The position numbers and the translations under genes are program-made. A stretch of DNA of 64,000 nt from Paenibacillus sp. FSL R5-0623 (GTDB taxonomy: Bacteria > Bacillota > Bacilli > Paenibacillales > Paenibacillaceae): the NCBI RefSeq assembly GCF_037974265.1, contig NZ_CP150233.1, positions 6,820,001 through 6,884,000 of the forward strand, given 5' to 3'. The notes below the pieces were generated by a model, which was given only the letters and a program-made list of their open reading frames with translations, was not told the DNA's origin and did not search any database. Positions 27,073 to 36,038 of this stretch are shown piece after piece (position 1 is the first letter of the stretch; each line of letters opens with the position of its first letter).

Positions 27073-27879
27073 TCAACAACCAACACTCTCTAAAATCACT
27101 CGATACCGTCCAATCTGCTCCGCTGTCGCCTCTTCCCGCAATGATTCCAACAATGCCGTGCACCTTATAAAATACCGATCCATCCCTAGTTTATCCCCTA
27201 ACCTGATTGCCTGCAAAATGAACTCCAATGCCTCCTGTGGTCTTCCCATCCACTGTTCATACAAAGACCGCTGATAACAGTAATGGTACATATCATCGTT
27301 GTTTAAAGAATTCATTTCTGTGCCATCGCCCAGCATCTGATCCTCAAACATATCTAAAACTCGATCAATCTGCCACCTATGCCGCACTGCTGCCTCCGTA
27401 ATCACCTTCAGACCTGCCAACCGTTCCTCCGGATGCTCAAGCAAAAAGTTCACAAACTCCTCCAGCAGTTCCACCTGCCCAGCTTCGATCTCAAGAGCAT
27501 ATCGATTCACCAGTGCCTTATGTCTGAACTCCTGTACCACCAGCATACCTACCTCATCCAGATCCTCCAACCATCCCAGTTCTGCATATTGATCGATACA
27601 TGCCCTCGCCTGATCTACCTGTCCCAACTTCTGGTGAGCCATACCCCGCATTAAGTGACTGAACCCGTAATAGTAGACCAAGGGCCGCTCGATGTGTATA
27701 TGTCGTGCAAGCACTCCCTCTGACCGATACTCCTGCCGCTCTTCATGGATAGACTGAACACATTGATATAACATGTCCGCCCTCTCCATTACCTTGTTCC
27801 AATTTTCAAAAGCCACAGCCATCTCCAACATTTCAACAATGATGTCCGGTTTGAGTGATTTTAGGATAGATTTCCGCAA
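27073..27879 (-). CDS. TPR-like helical protein divergent from an XRE regulator
   Basis: 268 aa of repeated helix pairs (YYYGFSHLMRGMAHQKLGQ; YQRSLYEQWMGRPQEALEF) typical of tetratricopeptide folds. No helix-turn-helix is present. The TTG start is supported by AAGGAGG at a good spacing. Such TPR domains in Rap/PlcR-type (RRNPP) receptors bind signalling peptides, but here the DNA-binding part would be a separate protein, the divergent XRE gene at 28044. That link is a hypothesis. A promoter with TTGATC, 17 bases, TACAAT reads into the gene. Confidence 0.8.
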   Translation of the reverse strand: MRKSILKSLKPDIIVEMLEMAVAFENWNKVMERADMLYQCVQSIHEERQEYRSEGVLARHIHIERPLVYYYGFSHLMRGMAHQKLGQVDQARACIDQYAELGWLEDLDEVGMLVVQEFRHKALVNRYALEIEAGQVELLEEFVNFLLEHPEERLAGLKVITEAAVRHRWQIDRVLDMFEDQMLGDGTEMNSLNNDDMYHYCYQRSLYEQWMGRPQEALEFILQAIRLGDKLGMDRYFIRCTALLESLREEATAEQIGRYRVILESVGC

Positions 27880-27949
27880 AGATAATCCTCCTTAATTATC
27901 GATTTTCTTATAATTGTATAGAAAAACCAAAAGAAGATCAATATAAATT

Positions 27950-27963
27950 GTACTTATAAGTAC
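27950..27963. promoter_or_regulatory. Perfect 14-bp palindrome GTACTTATAAGTAC, candidate operator
   Basis: It lies in the 164-base divergent region between the TPR and XRE genes, just upstream of the TPR gene's -35 and overlapping a possible -35 (TTGTAC) for the XRE gene. This is the placement expected for autoregulation by the XRE protein. Confidence 0.55.
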
Positions 27964-28043
27964 TGTTTAATTATCATTTGCTTTGCACATATTAGTCTGT
28001 AAGGATTCTATAACCTCTTCTAACCTTAAGTGGAGGTGATCAA

Positions 28044-28391
28044 ATGAGTTTACCAGAGGACGTAGGAAATCGAATACGTGAGTTAAGGAAGGCAAAAGGC
28101 TGGACTCAGGAACAACTGGCGGAAGCAGCAGGTCTTCATTACAGCTATATTGGTGGAGTTGAACGGGGAGATCGTAACATTTCTTTGGAGACTCTTGAGA
28201 AAATAATCAATGGATTGCAGGTCACTGCTGAAGAAATCTTTAAATTCAAAGAAGACTCTGAGTACAAAAAAGCCTTGGATGAACATATAACTTTAATAAG
28301 CGGCAAAAGTACAGATACAATCGTATCATTGACCAAAATTAGCAAAGAATTTTTAAATGCTATCGAAAAATCATATAAAAATTCCGAATAA
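28044..28391 (+). CDS. XRE-family transcription regulator
   Basis: 115 aa. Residues 9-63 form a lambda-repressor-type helix-turn-helix (IRELRKAKGWTQEQLAEAAG, YIGGVERGDRNIS), close to SinR or restriction-controller proteins. A short helical C-terminus (about 65-115) may dimerise. The ATG follows GGAGGTGATC, an excellent ribosome site. It probably binds the palindrome at 27950. No restriction-modification genes are nearby. Confidence 0.9.
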   Translation: MSLPEDVGNRIRELRKAKGWTQEQLAEAAGLHYSYIGGVERGDRNISLETLEKIINGLQVTAEEIFKFKEDSEYKKALDEHITLISGKSTDTIVSLTKISKEFLNAIEKSYKNSE

Positions 28392-28426
28392 ATATATCTG
28401 TATCTACATCATTACTTTAATACCAA

Positions 28427-28460
28427 AAAAGAGTGGAGTACGTCTCCACTCTTCTCTTAT
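28427..28460. terminator. Terminator between the XRE gene and the diguanylate cyclase
   Basis: AAGAGTGGAG and CTCCACTCTT pair around TACGT, with AAAAAA on the left and TCTCTTATTTCTC on the right. It can serve both convergent genes. Confidence 0.85.
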
Positions 28461-28468
28461 TTCTCTTT

Positions 28469-30163
28469 TCAAATAACTTCCCGCTCCAACTCCGCAAACT
28501 CCACTCTGTTCCGCCCATTCTGCTTCGCCTGATACAATGCCTTATCCACCGCAGCGAACAGTTGAGTCAAATACCCCTCCGGATTGTCCGGCACATGCAC
28601 AACTTCAAAGTCCTCAAAGGAAAGAATCCCAATACTTATCGTAATCGACACCTGCATAATCTCGTGATCCACCATGATATGGTTGGACTCCACAGCTGTT
28701 CTCACACGCTCTGCGATCTGGTTCGCCAGATCATGCTCCGTATGCGGAAGGTAGATCATGAACTCTTCCCCGCCATAACGCGTCAGGATGTCGGTGCTGC
28801 GAATCGATTGTTTGACAGCTTCCGCCGTGCGGACGAGCACTTCATCCCCGATGACATGTCCATAGCGATCATTGATCGCTTTGAAGTAGTCGATATCGAG
28901 TAGCAGGAGTGAAAATGGTGTTTTGTATTGAATATTGGTAATGACCTCGTGATTCAGATGTTGGGTCAGATAACGACGGTTGTAACAGTTGGTTAAACTG
29001 TCCGTCAGCGCGAGTTCCTCCAGTTTGAGATTGGCCTCGGATAACTCCTGACGGATCAGGTCTAGCGCCTGATTGCGCTCCTGAAGCGTCTCGTTCTGGC
29101 GATTCATCTCTTTCACATAGAAGCGCTCCTGCGAGACGTCCTGGAACGTAAGGATATGACCGATCGGCACAAGAGCCGAATCCACAATCGGAGACGATTG
29201 CAGGATATAGTGCCGGATATTGTTGTCCCGCTCCACGATCACTTCAATGTGAGAGAGGGTATTTTCTTTTTTCTTATAATGATTGACGAACTCCCGGCAG
29301 CTGCCCACGACATGAACAGACTCCAGAAAAGCTTCCATATCAAAAGAATCCCCCACATGCAGATCCATAAAGGATCGTGAGGCTTTGTTCGCTTCAACAA
29401 TGACTTCATTCTCATCCAGTACCAGGATGCCATATGGAATGGTATTGATTACGTCCTCATGGGCGATGGAGACCAGATCGAACACATTGTATCTTTTGAT
29501 CACATAGACAAAGAACAGGTCCGACAAAAAGATCCCCAGCGAAGTCATGCCAGGAATGATCGGCAACCAGCGGGCTAGAACGACATTCAGAATCGCATCA
29601 ATCGTTGCAAACACAGCCAATACCAAGATGCCCCACAGGGTGATTCTCACCTGTTTTTTGATCATGGCAGACGTCTGCGAAGAATACACCGCCCGGAATA
29701 GAACCACGAGAGAAGTCAAGAAGTAGCTCACTAGAATAGTCATCACAACCCAGAACCAAAGGCCGTAATCCCGCTCGATGTACCCGCCCTCCAGTGGAAT
29801 GACGAATTCGTTCCATGGATTAGCGACCACACCTATAGCCCCGATCACCGCAGGAACAAATAGCAAGAAGGTTCCTTTTGCACTCAACCGCTCCGCGTAA
29901 CCGGTAATAAAGATCGTCAGTAGAAGCCACCCGCTCCCAAGCAAGGAGACCGCGACGAAAGATAAGGTAACGTAGAACAATTGCAGACCGGAATCATCCG
30001 TGAGCGTACTCGCAAATTGGCAGAAAGGCCAGAGCATCATCAACCCGTGAAATAAAAAGTACACCTTATGTAAGTTCGTAATTCTAACCGTAGCAAATAC
30101 ATATACACCTACACCAAACAATAGGACAAATAAAAAGAGATCATACCATACTAAAGGGTTCAC
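28469..30163 (-). CDS. Membrane diguanylate cyclase (7TM-PAS-GGDEF)
   Basis: 564 aa. Residues 1-215 hold about seven membrane helices of the histidine-kinase-7TM type, 220-345 a PAS-like sensor, then a coiled coil, and 390-555 a GGDEF domain. The active-site motif is GGEEF near 461, a functional variant, and RSTD five residues earlier is the inhibitory site. It makes cyclic di-GMP from two GTP. GTG start with AAGGAG upstream. A likely effector in the same window is the PilZ-bearing synthase at 45795 (inference). No EAL or HD-GYP phosphodiesterase is seen. Confidence 0.94.
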   Translation of the reverse strand: MNPLVWYDLFLFVLLFGVGVYVFATVRITNLHKVYFLFHGLMMLWPFCQFASTLTDDSGLQLFYVTLSFVAVSLLGSGWLLLTIFITGYAERLSAKGTFLLFVPAVIGAIGVVANPWNEFVIPLEGGYIERDYGLWFWVVMTILVSYFLTSLVVLFRAVYSSQTSAMIKKQVRITLWGILVLAVFATIDAILNVVLARWLPIIPGMTSLGIFLSDLFFVYVIKRYNVFDLVSIAHEDVINTIPYGILVLDENEVIVEANKASRSFMDLHVGDSFDMEAFLESVHVVGSCREFVNHYKKKENTLSHIEVIVERDNNIRHYILQSSPIVDSALVPIGHILTFQDVSQERFYVKEMNRQNETLQERNQALDLIRQELSEANLKLEELALTDSLTNCYNRRYLTQHLNHEVITNIQYKTPFSLLLLDIDYFKAINDRYGHVIGDEVLVRTAEAVKQSIRSTDILTRYGGEEFMIYLPHTEHDLANQIAERVRTAVESNHIMVDHEIMQVSITISIGILSFEDFEVVHVPDNPEGYLTQLFAAVDKALYQAKQNGRNRVEFAELEREVI

Positions 30164-30403
30164 GAATCTTCTCCTTCTTAGATGCTACAATGACAACGTG
30201 GTTGTTCATGATTCTATGTGATACTTATATATAACTTCAATAAACACCTATACAATACTGCTACGCCAATCCTATTGGTTAATTTAACCATATCTTATCA
30301 CACCACCATAAGGGTGAGTAGCCCATACACTGGAAGTCCGACCAACCTCTGATCGAAATGCTGATCTATTTTGCGCTTTTGTGAAGGAATCTGACTGTTC
30401 CAC
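30164..30403. other. Promoter region of the diguanylate cyclase gene
   Basis: On the minus strand TTGTAT (30250-30255) and an AT-rich -10 about 17 bases on could drive the cyclase. A 15-bp perfect palindrome lies about 20 bases upstream of that -35. A 60-codon frame at 30284-30466 overlaps the terminator and has no ribosome site. Confidence 0.4.
30276..30290. promoter_or_regulatory. 15-bp palindrome TGGTTAATTTAACCA, candidate operator
   Basis: The two seven-base arms match perfectly around a central T. It sits upstream of the inferred cyclase promoter, a place for an activator or repressor. The regulator is unknown. Confidence 0.4.
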
Positions 30404-30432
30404 AAAAAAACCGCCCATATCCAACTGAGCGG
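30404..30432 (-). terminator. Terminator of the AAC(3)-like gene
   Basis: On the minus strand CCGC...GCGG closes a hairpin that is followed by seven T residues, about 90 bases beyond the stop at 30525. Confidence 0.6.
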
Positions 30433-30524
30433 CCAGCCAGCGACCTGTTTTATTCAAATGATCCAAACCATTCGCGGAGTTAATCTCTCCGGCAGTAGTA
30501 CTTCACCTGCTGATCAGGCTGCAT

Positions 30525-31448
30525 CTACTCTTCTCGTATTTTGGCTATGAGTTGCTCATGATTAAGTAACCGTTCGCCTTCAGCGACCTGTTTCTCTGCG
30601 ACCAACAGCTCCGATTGCAGCTTATAACGCGCCTCGTTTCTGAGATATGCTTCATGACTCATCCCAACTAGATCTACTTCATAATTAGGTGAATGGAATG
30701 GTTCGTTGTCCGAAAATAAGTCCGGATTGTCCTTCAGCATCTCCGTAATTACCTCTGCTGTCTTAGCCGCATCACACACTCTTACGACCGCATCACCAAG
30801 CTTTCCTTTACGCATCGCACCTTCGCGAACCAGTACCTCATCTACTTTCCAGAAATGCTCCGACCATGGCAACCCACAATGTCTGCGGGACGGTACTGAA
30901 ATCTGGCTTCCATCCGGTAAAACCGTATAAAGCATCTCATGCTCGTCCGTCATTCTGCCAGGGATATCCACCCACTCTTCGACCCCATGGATAAATGTAT
31001 TGCGCTTCAAGTCAACGCCCACTAACAAGATCGTCGCTTTCCGATCCAGCAGTTTCCCCCATGCTGAACCTCTCGCACATGGTGTATCGAAGAGATGATC
31101 GTCCTTCGTAAATGCCTCTGCATCCCCTCCCAGTGCCGCTACCGAGTGCGTAGGATGCCAAGAACGAACCACGCCCGGACGTTTACGGAAAAGTTCAGGC
31201 AGAATACCCACACAGCATACAGATTTTTCCACGTGGAACATTGGGTTATCCGCATTGATGGTAGACCACGTATGGGTGGGAAGCACCAACAATCCGTCTT
31301 TCATATAATCGCTAACAACATCCAACACCGTATCTGCTCCACCTTCAACCTCGCCCAAACTCTTCATTGAAGAGTGCATAAGCAACGTACCTTGGCGATC
31401 CAAACCAAGCTGCTCCAGTTGCTGCATCAAGCTTTCTTTTGTGTACAT
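30525..31448 (-). CDS. AAC(3)-family aminoglycoside N-acetyltransferase-like protein
   Basis: 307 aa, Antibiotic_NAT fold. Family segments: LLMHSSMKSLGEVEGGAD near 23, LPTHTWS near 56, RSWHPTHSVAALG near 95 and HGVEEW near 153. Members transfer acetyl from acetyl-CoA to the 3-amino group of aminoglycosides; many Bacillus relatives (YokD type) have unknown natural substrates, so resistance should not be assumed. The ATG follows GGAGG and AAGGAT. It is separated from araA by a terminator, so it is not part of the ara operon. Confidence 0.9.
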   Translation of the reverse strand: MYTKESLMQQLEQLGLDRQGTLLMHSSMKSLGEVEGGADTVLDVVSDYMKDGLLVLPTHTWSTINADNPMFHVEKSVCCVGILPELFRKRPGVVRSWHPTHSVAALGGDAEAFTKDDHLFDTPCARGSAWGKLLDRKATILLVGVDLKRNTFIHGVEEWVDIPGRMTDEHEMLYTVLPDGSQISVPSRRHCGLPWSEHFWKVDEVLVREGAMRKGKLGDAVVRVCDAAKTAEVITEMLKDNPDLFSDNEPFHSPNYEVDLVGMSHEAYLRNEARYKLQSELLVAEKQVAEGERLLNHEQLIAKIREE

Positions 31449-31540
31449 ATCCTTTCCATACCTCCTTCATTTCTTATCTCTTTTCGATGGAAAAGCAAAT
31501 CCTTGCTCAGCTTCACATCATGCTTCTCAGCATAACAAAC

Positions 31541-31567
31541 AAAGGGCCGAGGGTTAACCCCCGGCCA
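31541..31567 (-). terminator. Terminator of the araBDA operon
   Basis: GGCCG(G)GGG TTAA CCC(T)CGGCC on the minus strand is followed by TTTGTTTG, 48 bases after the araA stop. Confidence 0.85.
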
Positions 31568-31613
31568 CAGAGAAAGATTCGTATAAGTTCATGCAGTAGC
31601 TGCCAATCCACTT

Positions 31614-33032
31614 TTACTTAATAATAACGTATTCCAGATTCACCAGCTTCGCATAAGTCACGATCTGATCTGTAGTCAGGTTCAAGGATACAACCGTATG
31701 GTGACCACCACCATTTTCGATCCATGCTTTAACTCCATCTTGGAAGTTCGGCTTAACGCTCCACAGAACACGTGCTACCGGCAGGTTAGGTGCTGGAACG
31801 GTTGGTTCAAAAGCAGATACTTCGTTGATCAGCAGTTTGTAATGTGTACCAAAGTCTGCCATGGATACCACAACACCTTCGCCTGCTTTACCGTCGAATA
31901 CGAGACGTGCCGGATCTTCACGATCGCCAATGCCCAGTGGGGACACGATGATTCTCGGTTTTGTGCTGGCAAGTGTAGGATCTACTTCAAGCATGTGAGA
32001 TTGCAGGATCGCTTCCTGTCCAGCAGCCATCTCGTATGTGTAGTCTTCCATGAAGCCCGTGTTCTCGTTATGGGCCATGATTTTCAGCAAACGATCCAGC
32101 GCAGCTGTTTTCCAGTCACCCTCACCGGCAAATCCGTACCCTTGAGCCATCAGGCGCTGCACAGCCAGACCCGGAAGTTGTTTCATGCCATGCAGATCTT
32201 CGAAGTTTGTAGTAAAGGCACTGTAACCACCTTCGTCCAGGAAACGTTTGATCGCAATTTCATAACTCGCTTGCACACGTACGCTGGCTTCCCAAGCTTC
32301 CTTGCTGTTCGTGCCATAATCAAATTCGTACAGGTCCTTATACTGAGTGATCAAATCATCAATTTCCTGCTCCGTTACGGCGTTCACGTATTGCACGAGG
32401 TCGCCAATACCGAAGTAATCAACGGTCCATCCGAATTGGATCTGTGCTTCCACTTTATCACCTTCGGTTACGCCCACGTTGCGCATGTTATCACCGAAGC
32501 GAGCTACTTTGATGTTAAAGCTTTCATTATAAGCTACCGCTACGTCCATCCAGTCAGCAACCTGTTGTTGCACCTCTGGGCGCTCCCAGTAGCCAACAAC
32601 GATTTTATTTTGTTTTCTCAGACGGGCATTAATGAAGCCATATTCGCGGTCACCATGTGCCGCTTGGTTCAGGTTCATGAAGTCCATATCGATGGTTGCC
32701 CAAGGAATGCTTTCGTTGAATTGGGTTGCCAAGTGCAGCAAAGGTTTTTGCAGCAATTTCGTACCACGAATCCACATTTTCGCCGGGGAAAACGTATGCA
32801 TCCATGTGATCACACCTGCTACTTCGTCGCGATAGTTGACTTCCTTCATCGTACTCGTGATTTTATCTGCGCTTACCGCCAGATCCTGCAATACGAGCGG
32901 GTACGGTAGTACGCCACTTGCATTAAGAGCATCCGTAATTTTCTGTGCGTTGGCTTTTACTTCACCCAGTGCTTCTTCTCCGTACAAGTGCTGTGAACCG
33001 ACCACAAACCAGAATTCTTTTGCTGCTGACAT
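31614..33032 (-). CDS. araA: L-arabinose isomerase
   Basis: 472 aa, near-standard length. Converts L-arabinose to L-ribulose. Begins [14 protein letters not shown], a family hallmark; further segments are [12 protein letters not shown], the [12 protein letters not shown] region with catalytic Glu and the [10 protein letters not shown]-terminal metal-site region. ATG with GAGGA upstream. Third gene of araB-araD-araA, but 276 bases after araD, an unusual gap that holds an inverted-repeat element. Confidence 0.98.
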   Translation of the reverse strand: MSAAKEFWFVVGSQHLYGEEALGEVKANAQKITDALNASGVLPYPLVLQDLAVSADKITSTMKEVNYRDEVAGVITWMHTFSPAKMWIRGTKLLQKPLLHLATQFNESIPWATIDMDFMNLNQAAHGDREYGFINARLRKQNKIVVGYWERPEVQQQVADWMDVAVAYNESFNIKVARFGDNMRNVGVTEGDKVEAQIQFGWTVDYFGIGDLVQYVNAVTEQEIDDLITQYKDLYEFDYGTNSKEAWEASVRVQASYEIAIKRFLDEGGYSAFTTNFEDLHGMKQLPGLAVQRLMAQGYGFAGEGDWKTAALDRLLKIMAHNENTGFMEDYTYEMAAGQEAILQSHMLEVDPTLASTKPRIIVSPLGIGDREDPARLVFDGKAGEGVVVSMADFGTHYKLLINEVSAFEPTVPAPNLPVARVLWSVKPNFQDGVKAWIENGGGHHTVVSLNLTTDQIVTYAKLVNLEYVIIK

Positions 33033-33095
33033 ATAATCATCCTCATTTCATTATTTTATAGTTGAACATTTGGGTTTACACTAGAACACTGCGAT

Positions 33096-33207
33096 TGCAG
33101 TACCATCTTCCGATCGCTGGTTATCCCCGGATTTCTTTGATCAATTTTAATAAGGATGATATCCGGTTATAAAGGCGAGCGCTTCGCTTCTACAGATTGG
33201 TACTGCA
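33096..33207. repeat. 112-bp inverted-repeat element in the araD-araA spacer
   Basis: Outer arms TGCAGTACCA (33096) and TGGTACTGCA (to 33207) are perfectly complementary and extend with TCTT/AGAT. Inside are a CCGGAT/ATCCGG stem and a GCGAAGCGCTCGC hairpin. On the minus strand it would fold in the araA leader. It contains TGTAGAAGCGAAG, similar to the core of the repeat near 1745. It could be a mobile intergenic repeat or an RNA control element; no classic riboswitch class is recognised. Confidence 0.6.
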
Positions 33208-33308
33208 CTCTCCGTTATCGTGTAAAAAGTTTGATACAACTTCATTGGTAGTAGTAACAAACAACTTATTCGCTTGAATTATAATCAACCGATCGCTACA
33301 TAACCAAA

Positions 33309-34004
33309 TTACTTCTGTCCGTAATACGCGTCTTTTCCGTGTTTTCGCAGATAGTGTTTATCCAAAATGCCTTGCGGCAGTTCCTTCGCGAAGTTATTCA
33401 ATTGCCGCGCGTACAGGTTCATTTTGCACACTTCCTCCAGCACGACACTGTTCACCACCGCAGACTTGGCATCTTTCCCCCACGTAAACGGTGCGTGACC
33501 ATGGAGCAGTACTGCCGGAACAGCCATAACATCAATTCCACGCTGTTCAAACGTTTCAATAATGACGCGTCCTGTCTCCGCTTCGTATCCACGATCAACC
33601 TCGTCCTTGTTCAGGAAACGTGCACAAGGCACCGCTCCATAGAACGTGTCCGCATGTGTCGTTCCCATTACAGGTACGTCCAATCCGGCTTGCGCCCAGA
33701 TAGTCGCCCACGTAGAGTGTGTGTGCACGATGCCGCCAATCTCCGAGTAATGCTTATATAGTACGGCATGTGTTGCGGTGTCCGAGGAAGGTCTCATCTC
33801 ACCCTCCACCACATTACCGTCCAGATCAACCACAACCATATCGCTTGCTTTCATCACATCGTAGCTGACGCCACTTGGTTTGATCACGAACAGACCGCTT
33901 TCCCGATCAATTGCACTAACGTTACCCCATGTGAACTTCACAAGTCCGTGCTTTGGCAGTTCCAGATTCGCCTGGAATACCTCTTCTTTCAGTTGTTCTA
34001 ACAT
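33309..34004 (-). CDS. araD: L-ribulose-5-phosphate 4-epimerase
   Basis: 231 aa, class II aldolase/epimerase fold. Converts L-ribulose-5-phosphate to D-xylulose-5-phosphate, feeding the pentose phosphate pathway. Markers are FTWGNVSAIDRE, KPSGV near 42, SSDTATH near 73 and the zinc-binding HTHSTWA near 94. GGGAGG ribosome site lies in the end of araB; a single base separates araB's TAA from this ATG, so translation is coupled. Confidence 0.97.
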   Translation of the reverse strand: MLEQLKEEVFQANLELPKHGLVKFTWGNVSAIDRESGLFVIKPSGVSYDVMKASDMVVVDLDGNVVEGEMRPSSDTATHAVLYKHYSEIGGIVHTHSTWATIWAQAGLDVPVMGTTHADTFYGAVPCARFLNKDEVDRGYEAETGRVIIETFEQRGIDVMAVPAVLLHGHAPFTWGKDAKSAVVNSVVLEEVCKMNLYARQLNNFAKELPQGILDKHYLRKHGKDAYYGQK

Positions 34005-34005
34005 G

Positions 34006-35628
34006 TTATTCCCTCCCGTTCTCTACCAGATGATCCACGGCTGATTGCTCAATTGTGAGTCCACTCCGATAGCGTTCGATAAATGCTTCAAACCCTTTCA
34101 CATCCGATGCATCCGGCGCCACTTCGACTCCCTCAACATCGTTAAAGACTTTCTGCTCCAGGAACACATCCAGGCTCTCCTCTTGATCCTTGTTGATCAT
34201 GTACGAAGCCAGAAGCGCCATGCCCCATGCGCCGCCTTCACCAGCGGTAGACATTACCGACACGGGTACGTTCATCGCAGCAGCTACAATCCGTTGTCCG
34301 ACAACAGGGGTCTTGAACAGGCCACCGTGAGCCAAAATGCTGTCAATGGCTACATTCTCTTCTTCCGTCAAAATGTCCATACCCAACTTGAGTGCACCGA
34401 AGGCACTGAACAGATGTGTCCGCATGAAGTTTGCCAGATTGAAGTTGCTTTCCGGGGAGCGGACGAACAATGGACGGCCTTTCTCAAGTCCCGTAATGTT
34501 CTCGCCTGAGTAGTAACCGTAGCTGAGCAAGCCACCACCATCAGGGTCTGCCTCCAAAGCCTTGTTAAACAACACGCTAAACAACTTGGCGTTATCCACT
34601 TCATATCCCATTGCTTGAGAGAATTCACGGAACAGTCCAACCCATGCGTTGATATCACTGGAACAGTTGTTGGCATGCACCATCCCTACTGGACTGCCAT
34701 CCGGCGTGGTGACCATATCGATCTCGGGATACACTTTGGACAATTCCTTCTCCAGTACGATCATCGCAAATACGGATGTGCCAACGGAGATGTTGCCCGT
34801 ACGTTTTCTCACGCTATTTGTTGCCACCATACCCGTTCCCGCATCGCCTTCTGGCGGGCAGAGCGGAATGCCTGCTTGCAGATCTTGCGAAGGGTCGAGC
34901 AACTTGGCTCCCGCTTCCGTCAATACACCTGCATTCTCACCAGCGAGATATACCTTGGGCAGAAGGTCCTCGACTTTCCACGGATAACCTTTGCCTGCGA
35001 TCTGTTCGTCGAACTGTTGGACCATGGATGGGTGATAGTTATGTGTAGACTCGTCAATTGGGAAAATGCCTGATGCATCGCCGATCCCAATCGCCTTATT
35101 GCCTGTCAGCAACCAGTGGATGTATCCAGCCAAGGTTGTCAGGTGATCGATCTGTGGCACATGCGCCTCTTCGTTCAAAATCGCTTGATACAAGTGGGCA
35201 ATGCTCCAGCGTTCAGGAATATTAAATTGCAGAAGATCCGTTAGCTCTCTTGCAGCTGCTCCCGTCGTAGCATTACGCCAGGTGCGGAAAGGTACCAGCA
35301 GTTCGCCCGCGCTATCCAATGCCACATATCCGTGCATCATGGCCGAGAATCCGATCGAACCGACCGTTCGCAGCGTAATTCCGTATTTCTGTTCCACATC
35401 TTGCTTCATCTCACGATAAGCCGTTTGCAGACCTGTGATGATATCCTCCTGGTTGTACGTCCAATATCCATCTTTCAGGAGGTTCTCCCATTCATAACTG
35501 CCTGACGCGATGGTCTCAAAACGTTCGTCAATCAACACCGCCTTAATCCGCGTTGATCCAAATTCAATTCCAAGTGAAGTAGCGCCCGTGGTAATGGCTT
35601 CTTTCAAGTCCAATTGACTCATAATCAC
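34006..35628 (-). CDS. araB: Ribulokinase (FGGY carbohydrate kinase)
   Basis: 540 aa from GTG 35628, preferred because AGGGG lies six bases upstream; an ATG two codons later is equally in frame, and an open frame continues back to 35748 without a good ribosome site. It phosphorylates L-ribulose. The N-terminal ATP-binding motif is [16 protein letters not shown]. Sequence type ([26 protein letters not shown]) is the clostridial/xylulokinase-like kind rather than B. subtilis AraB; the operon context gives its substrate. First gene of araBDA. Confidence 0.93.
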   Translation of the reverse strand: MIMSQLDLKEAITTGATSLGIEFGSTRIKAVLIDERFETIASGSYEWENLLKDGYWTYNQEDIITGLQTAYREMKQDVEQKYGITLRTVGSIGFSAMMHGYVALDSAGELLVPFRTWRNATTGAAARELTDLLQFNIPERWSIAHLYQAILNEEAHVPQIDHLTTLAGYIHWLLTGNKAIGIGDASGIFPIDESTHNYHPSMVQQFDEQIAGKGYPWKVEDLLPKVYLAGENAGVLTEAGAKLLDPSQDLQAGIPLCPPEGDAGTGMVATNSVRKRTGNISVGTSVFAMIVLEKELSKVYPEIDMVTTPDGSPVGMVHANNCSSDINAWVGLFREFSQAMGYEVDNAKLFSVLFNKALEADPDGGGLLSYGYYSGENITGLEKGRPLFVRSPESNFNLANFMRTHLFSAFGALKLGMDILTEEENVAIDSILAHGGLFKTPVVGQRIVAAAMNVPVSVMSTAGEGGAWGMALLASYMINKDQEESLDVFLEQKVFNDVEGVEVAPDASDVKGFEAFIERYRSGLTIEQSAVDHLVENGRE

Positions 35629-35748
35629 GTGTATCCCCTCTCCGGTCGCGATTTCACATCCCAAAGGATGCATATATAAGGTGAAGCTCTTACTTATGGC
35701 AGTAGCTAATAATGAATTTTGTATAAATGCTTCTTGTTGTGTTTTCAA

Positions 35749-35762
35749 AGAATGCGCTTTCC
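35749..35762 (-). promoter_or_regulatory. Candidate catabolite-responsive element (cre) in the ara leader
   Basis: On the minus strand GGAAAGCGCATTCT matches the cre pattern TGNAANCGNNNNCW except at the first base. It lies about 16 bases past the -10 box, where CcpA could block transcription when glucose is present. Confidence 0.5.
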
Positions 35763-35777
35763 TTTTCTGACAGCCTT

Positions 35778-35806
35778 AGTATATTTTTTGTACGTACATT
35801 TGTCAA
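35778..35806 (-). promoter_or_regulatory. araBDA promoter with AraR operator in the spacer
   Basis: Minus strand: -35 TTGACA (35801-35806), 17 bases, -10 TATACT (35778-35783). The spacer holds AATGTACGTACAAAA, close to the B. subtilis AraR operator ATTTGTACGTACAAAT. Arabinose would release AraR and open the promoter. Confidence 0.93.
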
Positions 35807-35985
35807 TAATATATAATAGTTATACTTACAAAGGACACATATTGTATACTATTTGACTATTCAAAGGTCTTAAACAGCTATAAATTGGCTATGTTGTAAG
35901 GTACACCTCTTTCTAATAAGACCTGATATGTACGGTTTATTTCAAAAATTGTGCTGTTTTATATGCATCTTATCTGAATCATGCT

Positions 35986-36006
35986 AAAATATGTACGTAC
36001 AACTAT
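35986..36006 (+). promoter_or_regulatory. AraR operator upstream of araR
   Basis: ATATGTACGTACAAC (core TGTACGTACA at 35992-36001) lies 37 bases before the araR start and just after a TAAAAT -10-like hexamer. It suggests autoregulation, and with the site at 35789, about 200 bases away, possible looping. Confidence 0.85.
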
Positions 36007-36038
36007 TTGAACAACTACGTTGATATAGATGAGTAACG

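Noticed and set aside
30284-30466. 60-codon minus-strand frame
   Set aside because: Overlaps the AAC(3) terminator and a palindrome; no ribosome site.
30525-31448. Calling the AAC(3)-like gene an antibiotic-resistance gene
   Set aside because: Family membership alone does not show activity on drugs; many Bacillus relatives are housekeeping-like.
31698-32909. 403-codon plus-strand frame opposite araA
   Set aside because: It lies wholly antisense to a textbook araA, has no ribosome site and is Cys/His/Phe-rich nonsense typical of the complement of a GC-skewed gene.
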